In this document: in pieces, positions 25,874-37,129 of the stretch | Layout of the letters: each line of letters opens with the position of its first letter | Numbering within the stretch: position 1 is the stretch's first letter | Assembly (NCBI RefSeq): GCF_020075705.1 | Contig: NZ_JAIQUM010000007.1 | Coordinates: 62,001-126,000 of the forward strand | From: Metabacillus rhizolycopersici | GTDB lineage: Bacteria; Bacillota; Bacilli; Bacillales; Bacillaceae | Direction of reading: 5' to 3' | DNA: 64,000 bases | The notes under the pieces: model-generated | What the model was told of the DNA's origin: nothing | Seen by the model: only the letters and a program-made list of their open reading frames with translations | The model's database searches: none | Position numbers and translations under genes: made by a program

Positions 25874-25930
25874 GAAAACCTCCAAATTGAGCATTGATTT
25901 CCGCTCAAGAAGGGGGTTTTAGACTTTTTT
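25874..25930 (+). terminator. Terminator after the small membrane protein gene
   Basis: AAAACCTCC and GGGGGTTTT form the base, GAGC and GCTC the inner stem, and a T-rich tract (GACTTTTTTT) follows. Confidence 0.65.
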
Positions 25931-26020
25931 TCAGTCGGTTATTCCTTAATTAAACGTTTGTTTAACTATTGTTTGCAGGGGTATCATCGGGGTTATGTCT
26001 TTTCAGGATTGGTTTTTTGT

Positions 26021-26104
26021 GCAGATTGAACCATCTTTTCTGGTTATTGAACCATTTACTACCTTTATTGAACCACTTTCCATGCAGCTCGAACCATTAT
26101 TTTT
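26021..26104. repeat. Intergenic array of four 21-base units
   Basis: GAACCA recurs at 26028, 26049, 26070 and 26091, an exact 21-base period. It usually lies within TTATTGAACCA. The intervening bases vary. It fills part of the 276-base convergent gap 25872-26147. It resembles the array at 16938 in unit length but not in sequence. Confidence 0.6.
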
Positions 26105-26147
26105 AACTTATTTATAGGATATATATGGTGTTTTTGAGGCTGACCCT

Positions 26148-27086
26148 TTAGCTTGAAGTCATTCTCTTTTCTTGTAAGCACAATTGTTCAATGTCCCCAA
26201 TAAATTCAATTATCATGTTTTCATAACCTACAGGATCGGTATTATACGCCTCAGCATGACCTGCTCGTGGGACTAAATATAGCCTTTTATGTTCTTTCTT
26301 ACGTTTAAACATATCTAACGTCATTTGTAGTGGGATAAATGAGTCCTCCCTTCCATGAATGAAAAGGATCGGTGTTTTTGTTTTTTCAAGGCCTTTTATC
26401 GGAGAAATATCAGGAAAGCTCCATCCATGTCTCAGCTTTACGAGAAAACTAAGCAAATCAATTAAGGGATAGATTCGTAGCTTAAAATCGACTTTCAATC
26501 TAAATCTTAAGAGCGATTGAAAATCACTAAATGAACAATCTGCGATACAAAATTTCACACGCGGATCCCGCTTACTGATCTCCAAGGCAGATGCTGCACC
26601 TAATGACTCTCCAAGTAAACCTATAAAGGCTCTTTCACCCATACTAAGTACTAGATAGTCAATCCATGCTTTTAAATCATCCTTTTCATAAAAACCAAAC
26701 GATGTATAATTCCCACCACTTAATCCATGATATCTGTGATCACATAATAAAACATGGAAGCCTCTTTTTTGAAACATCTCTACATACTTAAAGCTTCCGA
26801 ACAGTGACCACGAAATACCATGTGCGATAATAATGATTTTTGTTCCTTTTTCTACGGGAAATAACATTCCATGTAGCTTATACCCATGATAAGACTGAAT
26901 AAATAATTCTTCTTTTTTTATTGAATGAAAAATCTGGTCATCAATTTCTCCCTTTTGAATCCCAAGTTTATAGGTGTTTTCATAAGAGAACCTTTTTGGT
27001 GCAAGCAAAAGGCGACTAACTAAAAATAAGACAGCCACACCGACAATGGCAAACATCAACACAGATACGCCTAGCCAATGCCACAT
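26148..27086 (-). CDS. Membrane-anchored alpha/beta hydrolase
   Basis: A 312-residue protein with one N-terminal helix (WLGVSVLMFAIVGVAVLFLV) and an alpha/beta hydrolase domain. The nucleophile elbow GLLGESLGAAS gives a catalytic Ser, GREDSFIPLQM supplies the Asp, and RAGHAEAY the His. It resembles B. subtilis YqkD-type hydrolases, whose substrates are unknown. ATG 27086 is preferred over the GTG three codons upstream, which sits on the AAGGGATG site. Confidence 0.82.
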   Translation of the reverse strand: MWHWLGVSVLMFAIVGVAVLFLVSRLLLAPKRFSYENTYKLGIQKGEIDDQIFHSIKKEELFIQSYHGYKLHGMLFPVEKGTKIIIIAHGISWSLFGSFKYVEMFQKRGFHVLLCDHRYHGLSGGNYTSFGFYEKDDLKAWIDYLVLSMGERAFIGLLGESLGAASALEISKRDPRVKFCIADCSFSDFQSLLRFRLKVDFKLRIYPLIDLLSFLVKLRHGWSFPDISPIKGLEKTKTPILFIHGREDSFIPLQMTLDMFKRKKEHKRLYLVPRAGHAEAYNTDPVGYENMIIEFIGDIEQLCLQEKRMTSS

Positions 27087-27152
27087 GAATATCACATCCC
27101 TTCTATGCGCTTTTCTATATGTTATTAAAAGCGCCTAGAAAAGGTGAAAAAT

Positions 27153-27192
27153 CAAAAAAACACCACCTCAAGCTAACCTTTTGCGGTAGTGT
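27153..27192 (-). terminator. Terminator of the lipoprotein gene
   Basis: On the minus strand ACACTACC pairs with GGTGGTGT (one G-U pair) and is followed by TTTTTTTG. Confidence 0.7.
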
Positions 27193-27198
27193 GTCACT

Positions 27199-27894
27199 TT
27201 AAATTGTCCACTGATCATGCACAATAGCTACTAGCTTCCATTCACCTTGCCCATCCTTTTCAAACACAAGGTTCAAAGCCTTCCAATCCATATTTCCATA
27301 TTCCTCAGTGCCTTTAATAAAGTATTCGATCGTATGTGAATCAGGAAAAACCTCTTTGATATTTCTAATCATGTTCCCTCTTGATTTTACGTTATCAAAC
27401 TCAATTTCATCTGCATGTTCATACGGTCCGTCATAAATAAATTTAGAATAATACTCACTTGGTGTTAACTTAATCTGTTCTCCACTACCATCATAAGTTC
27501 CCCATATATAGGACTCATGATCATCGAAGAAGCCCTGTACGATTTCTTTCTCAAATGTAACCGCATCCTCTTTGATAAATACATAGGGTGAGAACAGTAG
27601 CCCTTTTTCAGGGTGTACATATTCAGATAATTCTTTTGCATTTTTCTCCTTTAAAAGTTGTAAAACTTCATCAGCCTTTTCCTTTACGAGGACGTTATCA
27701 TCTACTTCTTGTTGATCTTCATTATTTTCTTTCTCAATGTCACCTGTCTCTGACTCCAACGCCTCATCTATTCCTTGCTCTTCTTCAACATGATTAGATA
27801 CCTCTTCGTTTTCAATTTCATTTACCTTCTCATTTCCACAAGCTGTAGTAATAAACGCGATCATAAGCAAAAATAGCAAAATGGATTTTTTCAT
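27199..27894 (-). CDS. Putative lipoprotein with acidic linker
   Basis: A 231-residue exported lipoprotein. The signal peptide MKKSILLFLLMIAFITTAC ends in a lipobox (TTAC) with the lipidated Cys near residue 19. A Glu/Asp-rich linker of about 50 residues follows, and then a folded domain ending in WKLVAIVHDQWTI. The domain has no motif I recognise. The start at 27894 follows GGAGG by 6 bases. Single gene with its own terminator; it probably acts at the outer face of the membrane. Confidence 0.8.
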   Translation of the reverse strand: MKKSILLFLLMIAFITTACGNEKVNEIENEEVSNHVEEEQGIDEALESETGDIEKENNEDQQEVDDNVLVKEKADEVLQLLKEKNAKELSEYVHPEKGLLFSPYVFIKEDAVTFEKEIVQGFFDDHESYIWGTYDGSGEQIKLTPSEYYSKFIYDGPYEHADEIEFDNVKSRGNMIRNIKEVFPDSHTIEYFIKGTEEYGNMDWKALNLVFEKDGQGEWKLVAIVHDQWTI

Positions 27895-28006
27895 CATGCT
27901 CCTCCTCTTAGTCTAGTTACTACCTCTTCCCCAACTAGTTCGATTGAAAACAAGAAGTAAGTAATTGATACTACGTTGTCCGCTAGTATATATTGCTGTT
28001 CAAAAA

Positions 28007-28381
28007 CTACTTTTCAAATTGCTTAAAGACCTTCTCTTTATAAAAAGCTGATGATTTAGACTCTAGTGCTTTCCTTTTCTTCATCAAAACCTCTAATCTT
28101 ATTTGCTTTTCGTGCTTTTTCGTTTTGAGACGCTGACTCTCTTCGCTACTGTCACAAGAATCAAGTAAATTTTCAATCGTTATTAGCTCTTCCTTTAAAC
28201 GCTCTGTCTCGCTTATCATATTTGAATTTTTCAACACTTTATATGCAATACGAAGATCTTCTGGAATATGCGACAAATCTTCTAACTGCAATGGTTTTCC
28301 TTGACCTGGCAGGTTTTCAAACTCACCTTCTTTTATTGCAGTTCGAATTTTATCTTCAGCAATAAGTGAAAAAATATCCAC
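28007..28381 (-). CDS. DUF1992 (DnaJ-related) family protein
   Basis: A 124-residue soluble protein. It has the DUF1992 signature MDIFSLIAEDKIRTAIKEGE and LPGQGKPLQLEDLSHIPED near the N-terminus, then a charged coiled-coil tail (about residues 55-115). The family is named for similarity to human DNAJC28 and has no known biochemical role. GTG 28381 is chosen because AAGGAGA lies 9 bases before it and family members begin MDIFSLI; starting at 28390 would place the start on the binding site. Confidence 0.85.
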   Translation of the reverse strand: MDIFSLIAEDKIRTAIKEGEFENLPGQGKPLQLEDLSHIPEDLRIAYKVLKNSNMISETERLKEELITIENLLDSCDSSEESQRLKTKKHEKQIRLEVLMKKRKALESKSSAFYKEKVFKQFEK

Positions 28382-28435
28382 ATAGACCACTCTCCTTCTT
28401 TCATTATATTATTAGCTTAACATATTTATCCCCGT

Positions 28436-28476
28436 CTAAAACGAGGCTTATCAGAGCCTTACGGGTAGTCATTCTC
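28436..28476 (+). repeat. R2 dispersed repeat, short fragment
   Basis: ACGAGGCTTATCAGAGCC then TTACGGGTAGTCATTCTCA matches the CCTTATCGGACCTTTACGGGC and AGTTCATCTCCCA stretch of the full copy at 55980-56020. No second arm is left. Confidence 0.45.
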
Positions 28477-28532
28477 AACTTAGTTTCTTTGCTATACTTA
28501 AATATTGAAGTAAAATTTACCTTGGTGCTATT

Positions 28533-28880
28533 TTAAACAAGACAAAATAGTTCGTTTTGTCTCTTTACAAGTTGCTCGGAAGTCTGCATTGCTCTTGTCT
28601 TAGTAATATGATAGAAATACAAAGGAATCGTACCTAAAAGCAGTAAAATGCCAGGTCCTAAATTTACCAGCATGTTTATTCCATCTACTACTTCCGGCGT
28701 TTGTTTTGCATGAGCCACATAGTCAATTGCTCCTAGTACAGTTGCACTCAAAGCCCCAACTAAGGCGCTTACAATTTTGGTTATAAGGCTTGTAAAAGAA
28801 TAGATCGCACCATCTGCACGTACGCCTGTTTTTAATTGATTCTCATCTATAAGTCCATGTATTATCATATGCCCCACCAC
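28533..28880 (-). pseudogene. C-terminal fragment of a GPH-family sugar symporter
   Basis: About 115 residues, beginning near LIDENQLKTGVRADGAIYSF and ending after the last membrane helix. KTG followed by RADGAIYSF is the signature of glycoside-pentoside-hexuronide:cation symporters before helix 9. A full protein has about 450 residues, and homology stops just upstream. No ribosome binding site is seen. It is a relic of a lost sugar uptake gene. Confidence 0.75.
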
Positions 28881-29041
28881 TACCTTCTTCTCGACGAGAT
28901 AGTATGAGTGGAAACAATCTAGTTTCTTTATAAGTGATAGTACATTTGGATTCTTCTATTTCCCATGACATTTTGATTATTAATCCTTCAGATTTTTAAC
29001 TCTAATGTCGGACTAACTAACACACTACAAGTAATGAGACA

Positions 29042-29075
29042 CAAAAAAGGTGACATGAATGTCACCTTTTTCATA
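29042..29075 (-). terminator. Terminator of glpD (bidirectional)
   Basis: AAAAAGGTGACAT pairs with ATGTCACCTTTTT; on the minus strand it follows the glpD stop and runs into T residues. Confidence 0.88.
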
Positions 29076-29116
29076 AAACCTATTAAAACGAATTATTCCT
29101 GTGAAACAGATCAACT

Positions 29117-30805
29117 TCAATGATGAATCATTTCCTTTTCATTTGCTCTCTCATCGACAGCTGTATATGCATCCTGAAGTTGTTTTTCTAATTCCTCTTG
29201 AAATAAATGTTCTTGTTCGATCGTCCAGTCTAATACAGATGCCATAAAGCTAATGATATGATCCTTCCATTCTCTTACCCAATTTATATCAAATAGTAAT
29301 GCTCCTGTTCGACGATAGAAAAAGTCGATGGGCTTTGTTGCCATTTCTTCTTTAATCGAATACATTACTTGTAAAAATACATAAAGTGGTAACCCACTTT
29401 TTCTTACATTCTCCATATGCATCTGGCTAAATTGAAAAACCTTGTCAACATTTGATCCATATCGCTTCACTAATCTCTCAGCTTGCTCTCTTGTAAGCCC
29501 TAATTGAGTACCCATTTTCACCTTTTCTTCAATAAAGGCAGGAAACTTTTTGGATCCGCCAAAATCTCCTCCAGAGATTGGCAAGTTTTTTGTCTTGCAA
29601 GCTGAGAATGTTCTGTTTTCTTCTTCATTAAATTTCTTCGCAAGCAGATCAACAATGATTTCAGCCATTTTTCGATATCCCGTCAGCTTCCCGCCTGCAA
29701 TCGTGATGAGCCCTGAGTCAGATGTCCATATCTCATCTTTACGAGATATCTCAGAAGGATCTTTTCCATCTTCATGAATTAATGGTCGCAATCCCGTCCA
29801 GCTCGATTCAATATCTTTTACGGTTATATTTAATGAAGGGAACATAAAGTTGATGGCATTAATGACATATTCTCGATCATTTACTGTCATTCTAGGATAA
29901 GCGATATCCCCTTTGTAAACTGTATCTGTTGTTCCTACATAGGTTTTTTTGTCTCTTGGAATGGCAAATACCATTCGGCCATCAGGTGTATCAAAATAAA
30001 TTGCTTGTTTGAGCGGAAAACGATGTTGATCAAGGACAAGATGAATACCTTTTGTTAATTTCAATGACTTTCCTTTTAAGGATTGATCCTTTTTACGAAG
30101 TGCATCTACCCAAGGACCAGCTGCGTTGACAATTTTTTTCGCATAAATTTTATAAGACTTCTGCGTGATTTGATCGACAACGATGACACCTTTCACTATC
30201 CCGTTTTCATAAATAAATTCATCTACTTTGGTGTAATTTATTGCCGTTGCTCCTTGATTAACTGCTTCTTTCACAACTTCAATTGTTAAACGGGCATCAT
30301 CTGTTTTATATTCCACATAGTGACCTCCGCCTTTTAGACCGTCTCTTTTTAGCAAAGGCTCACGCTTTATCGTTTCCTCAATACTTAACATAGAACGGCG
30401 TTCACTGCTCTTAACTCCGGCTAAAAAGTCATATACTAAAAGACCAATGGAAGTAGAGAATTTACCGAATGTGCCTTCTGCATAAATTGGCAGCAGCATC
30501 CACTCTGGAGTTGTAACATGAGGTCCATTTTCATAAACAATTGCTCTCTCTTTTCCTACCTCTGCCACCATTTTCACTTCAAATTGTTTTAAATAGCGTA
30601 AACCGCCATGAACTAATTTCGTCGAGCGACTTGATGTACCTGCCGCAAAGTCCTGCATTTCCACGAGTGCTGTTTTCATCCCACGGGTTGCAGCATCTAG
30701 GGCAATTCCGCAGCCTGTAATGCCACCCCCAATTACAAGCACATCATATTTCTCATTTTCCATTTCCTGTAGAATACTCATTCGATTTTCACTTGAAAAC
30801 GTCAT
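29117..30805 (-). CDS. glpD: Aerobic glycerol-3-phosphate dehydrogenase GlpD
   Basis: Oxidises glycerol-3-phosphate to dihydroxyacetone phosphate, passing electrons to quinone at the membrane. The 562-residue flavoprotein shows the FAD dinucleotide motif [20 protein letters not shown] near residues 20-39, [20 protein letters not shown] next to it, and [11 protein letters not shown] in the middle, as in B. subtilis GlpD (555 residues). ATG 30805 follows GGAGTGAGGAAA; upstream in-frame ATGs fall in the leader. A terminator-like hairpin 38 bases upstream implies antitermination by GlpP. Confidence 0.96.
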   Translation of the reverse strand: MTFSSENRMSILQEMENEKYDVLVIGGGITGCGIALDAATRGMKTALVEMQDFAAGTSSRSTKLVHGGLRYLKQFEVKMVAEVGKERAIVYENGPHVTTPEWMLLPIYAEGTFGKFSTSIGLLVYDFLAGVKSSERRSMLSIEETIKREPLLKRDGLKGGGHYVEYKTDDARLTIEVVKEAVNQGATAINYTKVDEFIYENGIVKGVIVVDQITQKSYKIYAKKIVNAAGPWVDALRKKDQSLKGKSLKLTKGIHLVLDQHRFPLKQAIYFDTPDGRMVFAIPRDKKTYVGTTDTVYKGDIAYPRMTVNDREYVINAINFMFPSLNITVKDIESSWTGLRPLIHEDGKDPSEISRKDEIWTSDSGLITIAGGKLTGYRKMAEIIVDLLAKKFNEEENRTFSACKTKNLPISGGDFGGSKKFPAFIEEKVKMGTQLGLTREQAERLVKRYGSNVDKVFQFSQMHMENVRKSGLPLYVFLQVMYSIKEEMATKPIDFFYRRTGALLFDINWVREWKDHIISFMASVLDWTIEQEHLFQEELEKQLQDAYTAVDERANEKEMIHH

Positions 30806-30842
30806 TTTCCTCACTCCGATTCTGCTATTTTTCATTAGTTGT

Positions 30843-30904
30843 ATAAAAAAGAGACCACAAAATCCATTAATCAAAAAAAACGATTAAAGGTTTTTGTGGT
30901 CTCT
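30843..30904 (-). promoter_or_regulatory. glpD: glpD leader terminator, likely target of GlpP antitermination
   Basis: On the minus strand GAGACCACAAAA pairs with TTTTGTGGTCTC around an A/T-rich loop (TTTAATC/GATTAA), followed by six T. It lies between glpK and glpD, only 38 bases before the glpD start, so it would stop transcription before glpD. In B. subtilis GlpP with glycerol-3-phosphate prevents termination at the equivalent place. Confidence 0.88.
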
Positions 30905-31011
30905 CAAAATTCTGCTACCAGACTATTAACTTATAGTTTCATTAAAACATAATTTACTCGAATATTCAACCTAATCGTTATATATATAATTGTCTTAATA
31001 CGTTTTACTTA

Positions 31012-32526
<1,515 letters not shown>

Positions 32527-32611
32527 TCAGTTGTCTTTATTACTGAAAACTTTCCTCTTTTAAGTAATGCAGCAAGCTCATTTTTTTCATTTGTTCTGTT
32601 AAACTTGTCTG

Positions 32612-32722
32612 GTGCTTTTCGCGGACGGTCCGGGAGCCTCCTCTACGTTGTACGTCTTCAGGATCTCCCTTGTCCCTTTTTTCCCGTAGGAGCCTCTCGT
32701 CCTGCGTTCCAATCGACATTCG
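32612..32722 (-). repeat. R3 GC-rich palindromic repeat between glpP and glpK
   Basis: On the minus strand it runs from GTCGATTGGAACGCAGGACG through GAGGCTCCTACGGG and GAGGAGGCTCCCGG to ACCGTCCGCGAAAAGC. This is a repeat pattern I recall as widespread in Bacillus intergenic regions. GAGGCTCC occurs twice and CCGGACGGTCCGCG can fold. It is much richer in GC than its surroundings and occupies the place where glpF is found in B. subtilis. Confidence 0.6.
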
Positions 32723-32759
32723 AACAAAATCAATAATGACTATTAATACAGCCAATTCA

Positions 32760-33311
32760 TTAATACGATTTCCACAGATTGTGCCTGGACGTTGTAACTG
32801 CCGTTGCACCTGCTGTTAAAGCTTGCACAACGTCCTGCTCCGATTTGATGAACCCCCCAGCCAAGATTGGCGTCCCTGTTTTTTCATGTATCTCTTTTAT
32901 CAGAGAAGGAATGATCCCCGGCAGAATTTCAATAAAATCAGGATTTATTTTAGGCACCAATCTGTAAGTTTTTTCAAGTGATGTACTATCTAAGAGAAAA
33001 ACGCGTTGAATGGCATAAACACCTTTTTGCTTTGCTTTTAAAATAACATTGGATTTTGTAGATATAATACCAGCAGGCTTTAATTCTTGACAGATATATT
33101 CCACGGCATATTCATCTGCCTTTAGGCCATTAATAAGATCCACATGTAAAATTAATTTTTTCTCTGCCTTATTTATCGCATTCATAATACCGCGCAATTG
33201 CCCCAAGTGACTTTCCAACAATAGTCCATACTCATAATCACTTTTTAAAAAGCGTTCAAGCTGCTTCATTTCTCTAAATGCTGGAAGTACCTGCTGATTT
33301 TGAAATCCCAT
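32760..33311 (-). CDS. glpP: Glycerol uptake operon antiterminator GlpP
   Basis: An RNA-binding regulator that, with glycerol-3-phosphate, prevents termination in glp leaders. The 183-residue protein shows the family pattern: [20 protein letters not shown], then [30 protein letters not shown] and the final [20 protein letters not shown], a TIM-barrel phosphate-site region. The start at 33311 is 6 bases after GGGGGA. It is the first gene of a glpP-glpK-glpD run. Confidence 0.94.
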   Translation of the reverse strand: MGFQNQQVLPAFREMKQLERFLKSDYEYGLLLESHLGQLRGIMNAINKAEKKLILHVDLINGLKADEYAVEYICQELKPAGIISTKSNVILKAKQKGVYAIQRVFLLDSTSLEKTYRLVPKINPDFIEILPGIIPSLIKEIHEKTGTPILAGGFIKSEQDVVQALTAGATAVTTSRHNLWKSY

Positions 33312-33391
33312 CATGATCCCCCAATTTATATTTCATATTTTTGCAGAAGCAAAACGTAATCATCTTTCTGTTAAATTAGTACATTATTTTC

Positions 33392-35791
33392 TTATAGCTT
33401 AACTTGAAAAGTTTGATTAACACGTTCCTGCTCTATTCCATTGACGATTAATTTTCTTTGTTCATTTTCAGGAAGGTGCAATGTGATATGATCATATGGC
33501 AATGTATAGGATCCTTCCTTTTTAATTGTGACTGTAATCTCGCCTTCAGTACTTTCCATTTCTACATGAATATACGCAAATGTATGTGAATAATCGTTTG
33601 TTAAACCATCATCCTCATATAATTTGTATGAGGATTTTCCTGTATCTTTGCAAGGAAATAATAACAATCCTCTTTCATCCTCGTTCTTTGTTGCAAAAGT
33701 GATCTCTGCTTGATTAACAGGAATGATTGCTCCTGCTTTTGCTAGTAATGGTGTATACGATAATGGTGCCGGAATGACAACGTTTTGTCCTCCTTCATAC
33801 CATTTTCCTGTATGAAAGTCATACCAGCCATCCTTATTTTCAGGTAAATATACTTCCCTTTCTGATTTGCCCTTTTCAACAACAGAAGCAACCAAGATAG
33901 ACTCACCGAGCATAAAATCATCATTTTCTTCAAATGTCGTTTCATCATGTTCAAAATCGTAAAACGTCGGTCGAATGATTGGTTGATAGTGTTGATGTGC
34001 CTCATGAAGAGCTGTATAAAGATAAGGAATAATCTTTGATCTGAATTTAATCAATCCTCTGATATTTTCCAGCATATCAGGATACATCCAAGGCTCATTA
34101 ACCGTTTGGTCATCATTCCATGAATGGATCGTAAACCTTGGATGAACAATTCCATTTTGCACCCATCTTACGAAAAGCTCGGGTTCAGGTGCTAGACCCG
34201 AAAAACCGCCAACATCATGACCAAAATTATAAATACCTGACAAACTTAATCCAATTCCCATCTTAATGTTGTATTTCAATGTTTTCCAGCTCGTACGATT
34301 ATCTCCCGTCCATGTTTGCACATAACGGTGAAGTCCTGCAGAGCCTGAGCGAGATATTAAATATGGGCGCAATTCTGGATTGTATTCCAGTTGTGCTTCA
34401 TAGGAAGCCTTCATCATAAGAAGCGGATGAAGAGCGCGAATGAGCTCAAATTCTTTCTCACTGCCAAAGCCGTGGCAAGTAGCATCTTTGCTCCAAATTT
34501 CAAACTCATTATTGTCATTCCATGTAGAATCGATTCCATATTCCAAAAGCTTTTCTTTTACTTGATCTTTCCACCAGTCATATGTTTCTTTATTTGTAAA
34601 GTCTAAATAAGCTCCAATGTCATCCCAAAATTGTGCCATTTCAGGCTCTTCTGTTTTCCTGTTTGTTATAAACATGTTTTTTTCTTTTAGCTCATTAAAA
34701 TAAGGGTGATCTTTTAATAAAGCTGGTTTAATATTTGCACACAATCGCAAATCCTTTTCATGGAAGTTTTGTACCATCTCTTTTGGAGACGGGAATTTTG
34801 AATGGTTCCAATTAAACACATAACGTTTATCATCGATCGATGTATATCCTGATGACAATTGGAATGAATCGCATAAAATATCGTGTTCTTCACAAAGCTC
34901 TAAGAATTTATTTAATTGATCCTGTGCATCCGGAGCATCCGTGTAACTCATTGTCGAACCAGAATAGCCCAAGCTCCATTTTGGCGGAAAGATTGTTTTT
35001 CCAGTTAACCATGAAAACTTGCTAGTAACATCTTTTACTTTTGGTCCAGCAATAATATAGTAATCTAAATCACCATGTTCAGTTTGATAATATCTGTATA
35101 ACTCATGATAATTATCAAGCTCCGTTCCTAATTCAAAAATTGAGCTGGACAAATTATCGTAGAATATTCCAAATGAAAACCCAGTATTCTTCTGTCGTGT
35201 CATATAAAATGGAATATGTTTATAAAGGGGATCGCTATATTCCGCATCATATCCCATTGCATCAATTGTCAGCATTCGATAGCGTTTGCCGTGCTTATCA
35301 ACTGAACCTGATTTTTCGCCTAATCCGAAATATTGTTCATTTAAATCGCGTTTTAAATAATGGGTAATCCCTTGACCAAGTGAGCCATCAAAGTTATAGC
35401 TTTGAGTTTGTCGATCATTGGCAAAGTTCACCCACTCAGAATTTTCACGGTAAAACCAGCTAATCTTAAATCCATTTAACTTCACCACAGCCTTCACGAG
35501 AGACGTTTCTACTATGAATTCATCCTCATTTTGGCTAGATTCATAAGTTGGAAGGGAAAAACCGCTTGTATCAAAGCGGTCACGGCCTTCCCAAGGAACA
35601 TCTGCTTGTCCCGGTGCCACACTCCAGGTTTTATCTAGTTTTAATGTATCTCCGTCTGTAAACAAGATTCGTATAATATCGTTTTCAAGCACCATTATTT
35701 TTGCATATGTGTTACCGTCTATTAATTTAAACTTTAGTATATTGTTATTTTCTCCTAAAAAGTGAAATTGATATGTCTCTTTAATGCTCAT
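33392..35791 (-). CDS. Glycoside hydrolase family 31 (alpha-glycosidase)
   Basis: A 799-residue cytoplasmic enzyme (no signal peptide). An N-terminal beta-sandwich spans about 1-250 and the catalytic barrel about 265-600 (SLGYSGSTMSYTD onwards). The nucleophile is Asp426 in STWNDNNEFEIW and the acid/base is Asp497 in TWTGDNRTSWK. C-terminal beta domains carry YEDDGLTNDYSH. Retaining cleavage of an alpha-glycoside is established for the family, but the sugar cannot be read here. NNEF replaces the MNEP after the nucleophile seen in common alpha-glucosidases. It lies 26 bases after the TRAP genes in the same direction, so its substrate is probably an imported acidic alpha-glycoside. Start supported by AAGGAGAGATCAA. 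Confidence 0.9.
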   Translation of the reverse strand: MSIKETYQFHFLGENNNILKFKLIDGNTYAKIMVLENDIIRILFTDGDTLKLDKTWSVAPGQADVPWEGRDRFDTSGFSLPTYESSQNEDEFIVETSLVKAVVKLNGFKISWFYRENSEWVNFANDRQTQSYNFDGSLGQGITHYLKRDLNEQYFGLGEKSGSVDKHGKRYRMLTIDAMGYDAEYSDPLYKHIPFYMTRQKNTGFSFGIFYDNLSSSIFELGTELDNYHELYRYYQTEHGDLDYYIIAGPKVKDVTSKFSWLTGKTIFPPKWSLGYSGSTMSYTDAPDAQDQLNKFLELCEEHDILCDSFQLSSGYTSIDDKRYVFNWNHSKFPSPKEMVQNFHEKDLRLCANIKPALLKDHPYFNELKEKNMFITNRKTEEPEMAQFWDDIGAYLDFTNKETYDWWKDQVKEKLLEYGIDSTWNDNNEFEIWSKDATCHGFGSEKEFELIRALHPLLMMKASYEAQLEYNPELRPYLISRSGSAGLHRYVQTWTGDNRTSWKTLKYNIKMGIGLSLSGIYNFGHDVGGFSGLAPEPELFVRWVQNGIVHPRFTIHSWNDDQTVNEPWMYPDMLENIRGLIKFRSKIIPYLYTALHEAHQHYQPIIRPTFYDFEHDETTFEENDDFMLGESILVASVVEKGKSEREVYLPENKDGWYDFHTGKWYEGGQNVVIPAPLSYTPLLAKAGAIIPVNQAEITFATKNEDERGLLLFPCKDTGKSSYKLYEDDGLTNDYSHTFAYIHVEMESTEGEITVTIKKEGSYTLPYDHITLHLPENEQRKLIVNGIEQERVNQTFQVKL

Positions 35792-35817
35792 TTGATCTCT
35801 CCTTATCTGTATATGTT

Positions 35818-37113
35818 TTATAAGCCAAATAGTTTAGGTAAAAATAAGCTAACTTCTGGAATATACGTTACTAGTAAAAGAACGATGGTGATCGCTCCGT
35901 AAAATGGAAAAAGAGGTTTCGTTACTTGTTCGATACTCACTTTTCCAACACTGCACCCGGCAAAAAGTGCACCACCTACTGGCGGAGTAATATTTCCGAT
36001 GCAGAGATTAAACGCCATCATAATTCCAAAATGGACCGGATCCATGCCAAATGATGAAACAATCGGCAAAAAGATCGGTGTGAAAATTAACACAGCTGGT
36101 GCTAAATCGATAAATGTTCCAATGATTAATAAAATGATATTCATCATAAGCAAAATAATAATCGGGTTATCTGTTAATCCTAAAACCCCGTTGCTGATCG
36201 CTTCTGGTATACCTGTAAATGACATGACGATTGATAAGATTGTCGATGTTGCAATGACTAACATAATTACCGCAGTCATTTCAACCGTTTCGAGAAGCAT
36301 AGCAGGAAGCTTTTTTAGACTGAAAGATTTATAGAAAATCGATAAAATAACTGAATAAGCAACTGCTATCGCCGCTCCTTCTGTTGCTGTGAAAACCCCG
36401 TAAATAATCCCTCCAAGTACGATGAAAATTAGCAACAGACTTGGAATAGCATCAAGAAATACCTTTAAGCCTTGTTTGAAAGTAACCTTATTTGTAATTG
36501 GATACTTCTTTTTTTTCGCAATGAAGTAGGCAACGACCATAGTCGATAGACCCCACAAAATTCCAGGTATATAACCAGCCATGAATAATGCAGCAACCGA
36601 AGTACCACCACTTACTAAAGAATAAATAATGAGCAATCCGCTTGGAGGGATTAATAGTCCTGTTGGTGCAGATGCAATATTTACTGCTGCTGAGTACGTT
36701 CGATCATAACCATCTTTCTCTTGTAACGGGGCCATTACCTGGCCAATTGCTGCAGCTGCAGCAACTGAAGAACCTGAAATTGACCCGAAAAGCATATTAC
36801 CAATTACATTCGTATGATCTAATGAACCCGGCGTACGTCCGGCTAGTACCTTCGCTAGATTAATTAACCTTATCGCAATCCCTCCGTTATTCATAATAAT
36901 TCCAGATAATACAAAGAATGGAACAGCTAATAAGGCAAAACTATCAAGTCCCGTGACCATCTTTTGTGCAGATGTAAAAACTGCGACATCAAACGGGAAT
37001 ATGATTAACATAGTTGCAATGGAAGCTCCTGCAATACTAATTGCGATTGGAACTCCTGCAAACAGCAGTATAAAAAATACTGCCAACAGAATGATACCTG
37101 CTGTTAAAGTCAT
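35818..37113 (-). CDS. TRAP transporter large membrane subunit (DctM type)
   Basis: A 431-residue subunit with about 12 helices that forms the Na+-coupled transport core. Typical segments: GLDSFALLAVPFFVLSGIIM, LFGSISGSSVAAAAAIGQVM and SAPTGLLIPPSGLLIIYSLV. ATG 37113 has GGGGG 9 bases upstream; a TTG three codons earlier overlaps that site. It lies 17 bases after dctQ, with the GH31 gene next. TRAP systems import carboxylates, sialic acid or other acidic sugars. Confidence 0.95.
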   Translation of the reverse strand: MTLTAGIILLAVFFILLFAGVPIAISIAGASIATMLIIFPFDVAVFTSAQKMVTGLDSFALLAVPFFVLSGIIMNNGGIAIRLINLAKVLAGRTPGSLDHTNVIGNMLFGSISGSSVAAAAAIGQVMAPLQEKDGYDRTYSAAVNIASAPTGLLIPPSGLLIIYSLVSGGTSVAALFMAGYIPGILWGLSTMVVAYFIAKKKKYPITNKVTFKQGLKVFLDAIPSLLLIFIVLGGIIYGVFTATEGAAIAVAYSVILSIFYKSFSLKKLPAMLLETVEMTAVIMLVIATSTILSIVMSFTGIPEAISNGVLGLTDNPIIILLMMNIILLIIGTFIDLAPAVLIFTPIFLPIVSSFGMDPVHFGIMMAFNLCIGNITPPVGGALFAGCSVGKVSIEQVTKPLFPFYGAITIVLLLVTYIPEVSLFLPKLFGL

Positions 37114-37129
37114 GTCATGCAACCCCCTA

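Noticed and set aside
26021..26104. CRISPR-like or coding heptad repeat
   Set aside because: There are no spacers. Translated, the 21-base units give LNHL-type heptads, but no start, ribosome site or sensible frame supports a protein.
32540..32809. 89-residue minus-strand frame between glpP and glpK
   Set aside because: It overlaps the glpP end and runs through the R3 palindromic repeat; its Arg/Glu-rich composition is a by-product of the repeat.
33392..35791. Naming the GH31 a sulfoquinovosidase
   Set aside because: The TRAP context makes it tempting, but I cannot confirm the sulfonate-binding residues and no sulfosugar pathway genes are nearby.
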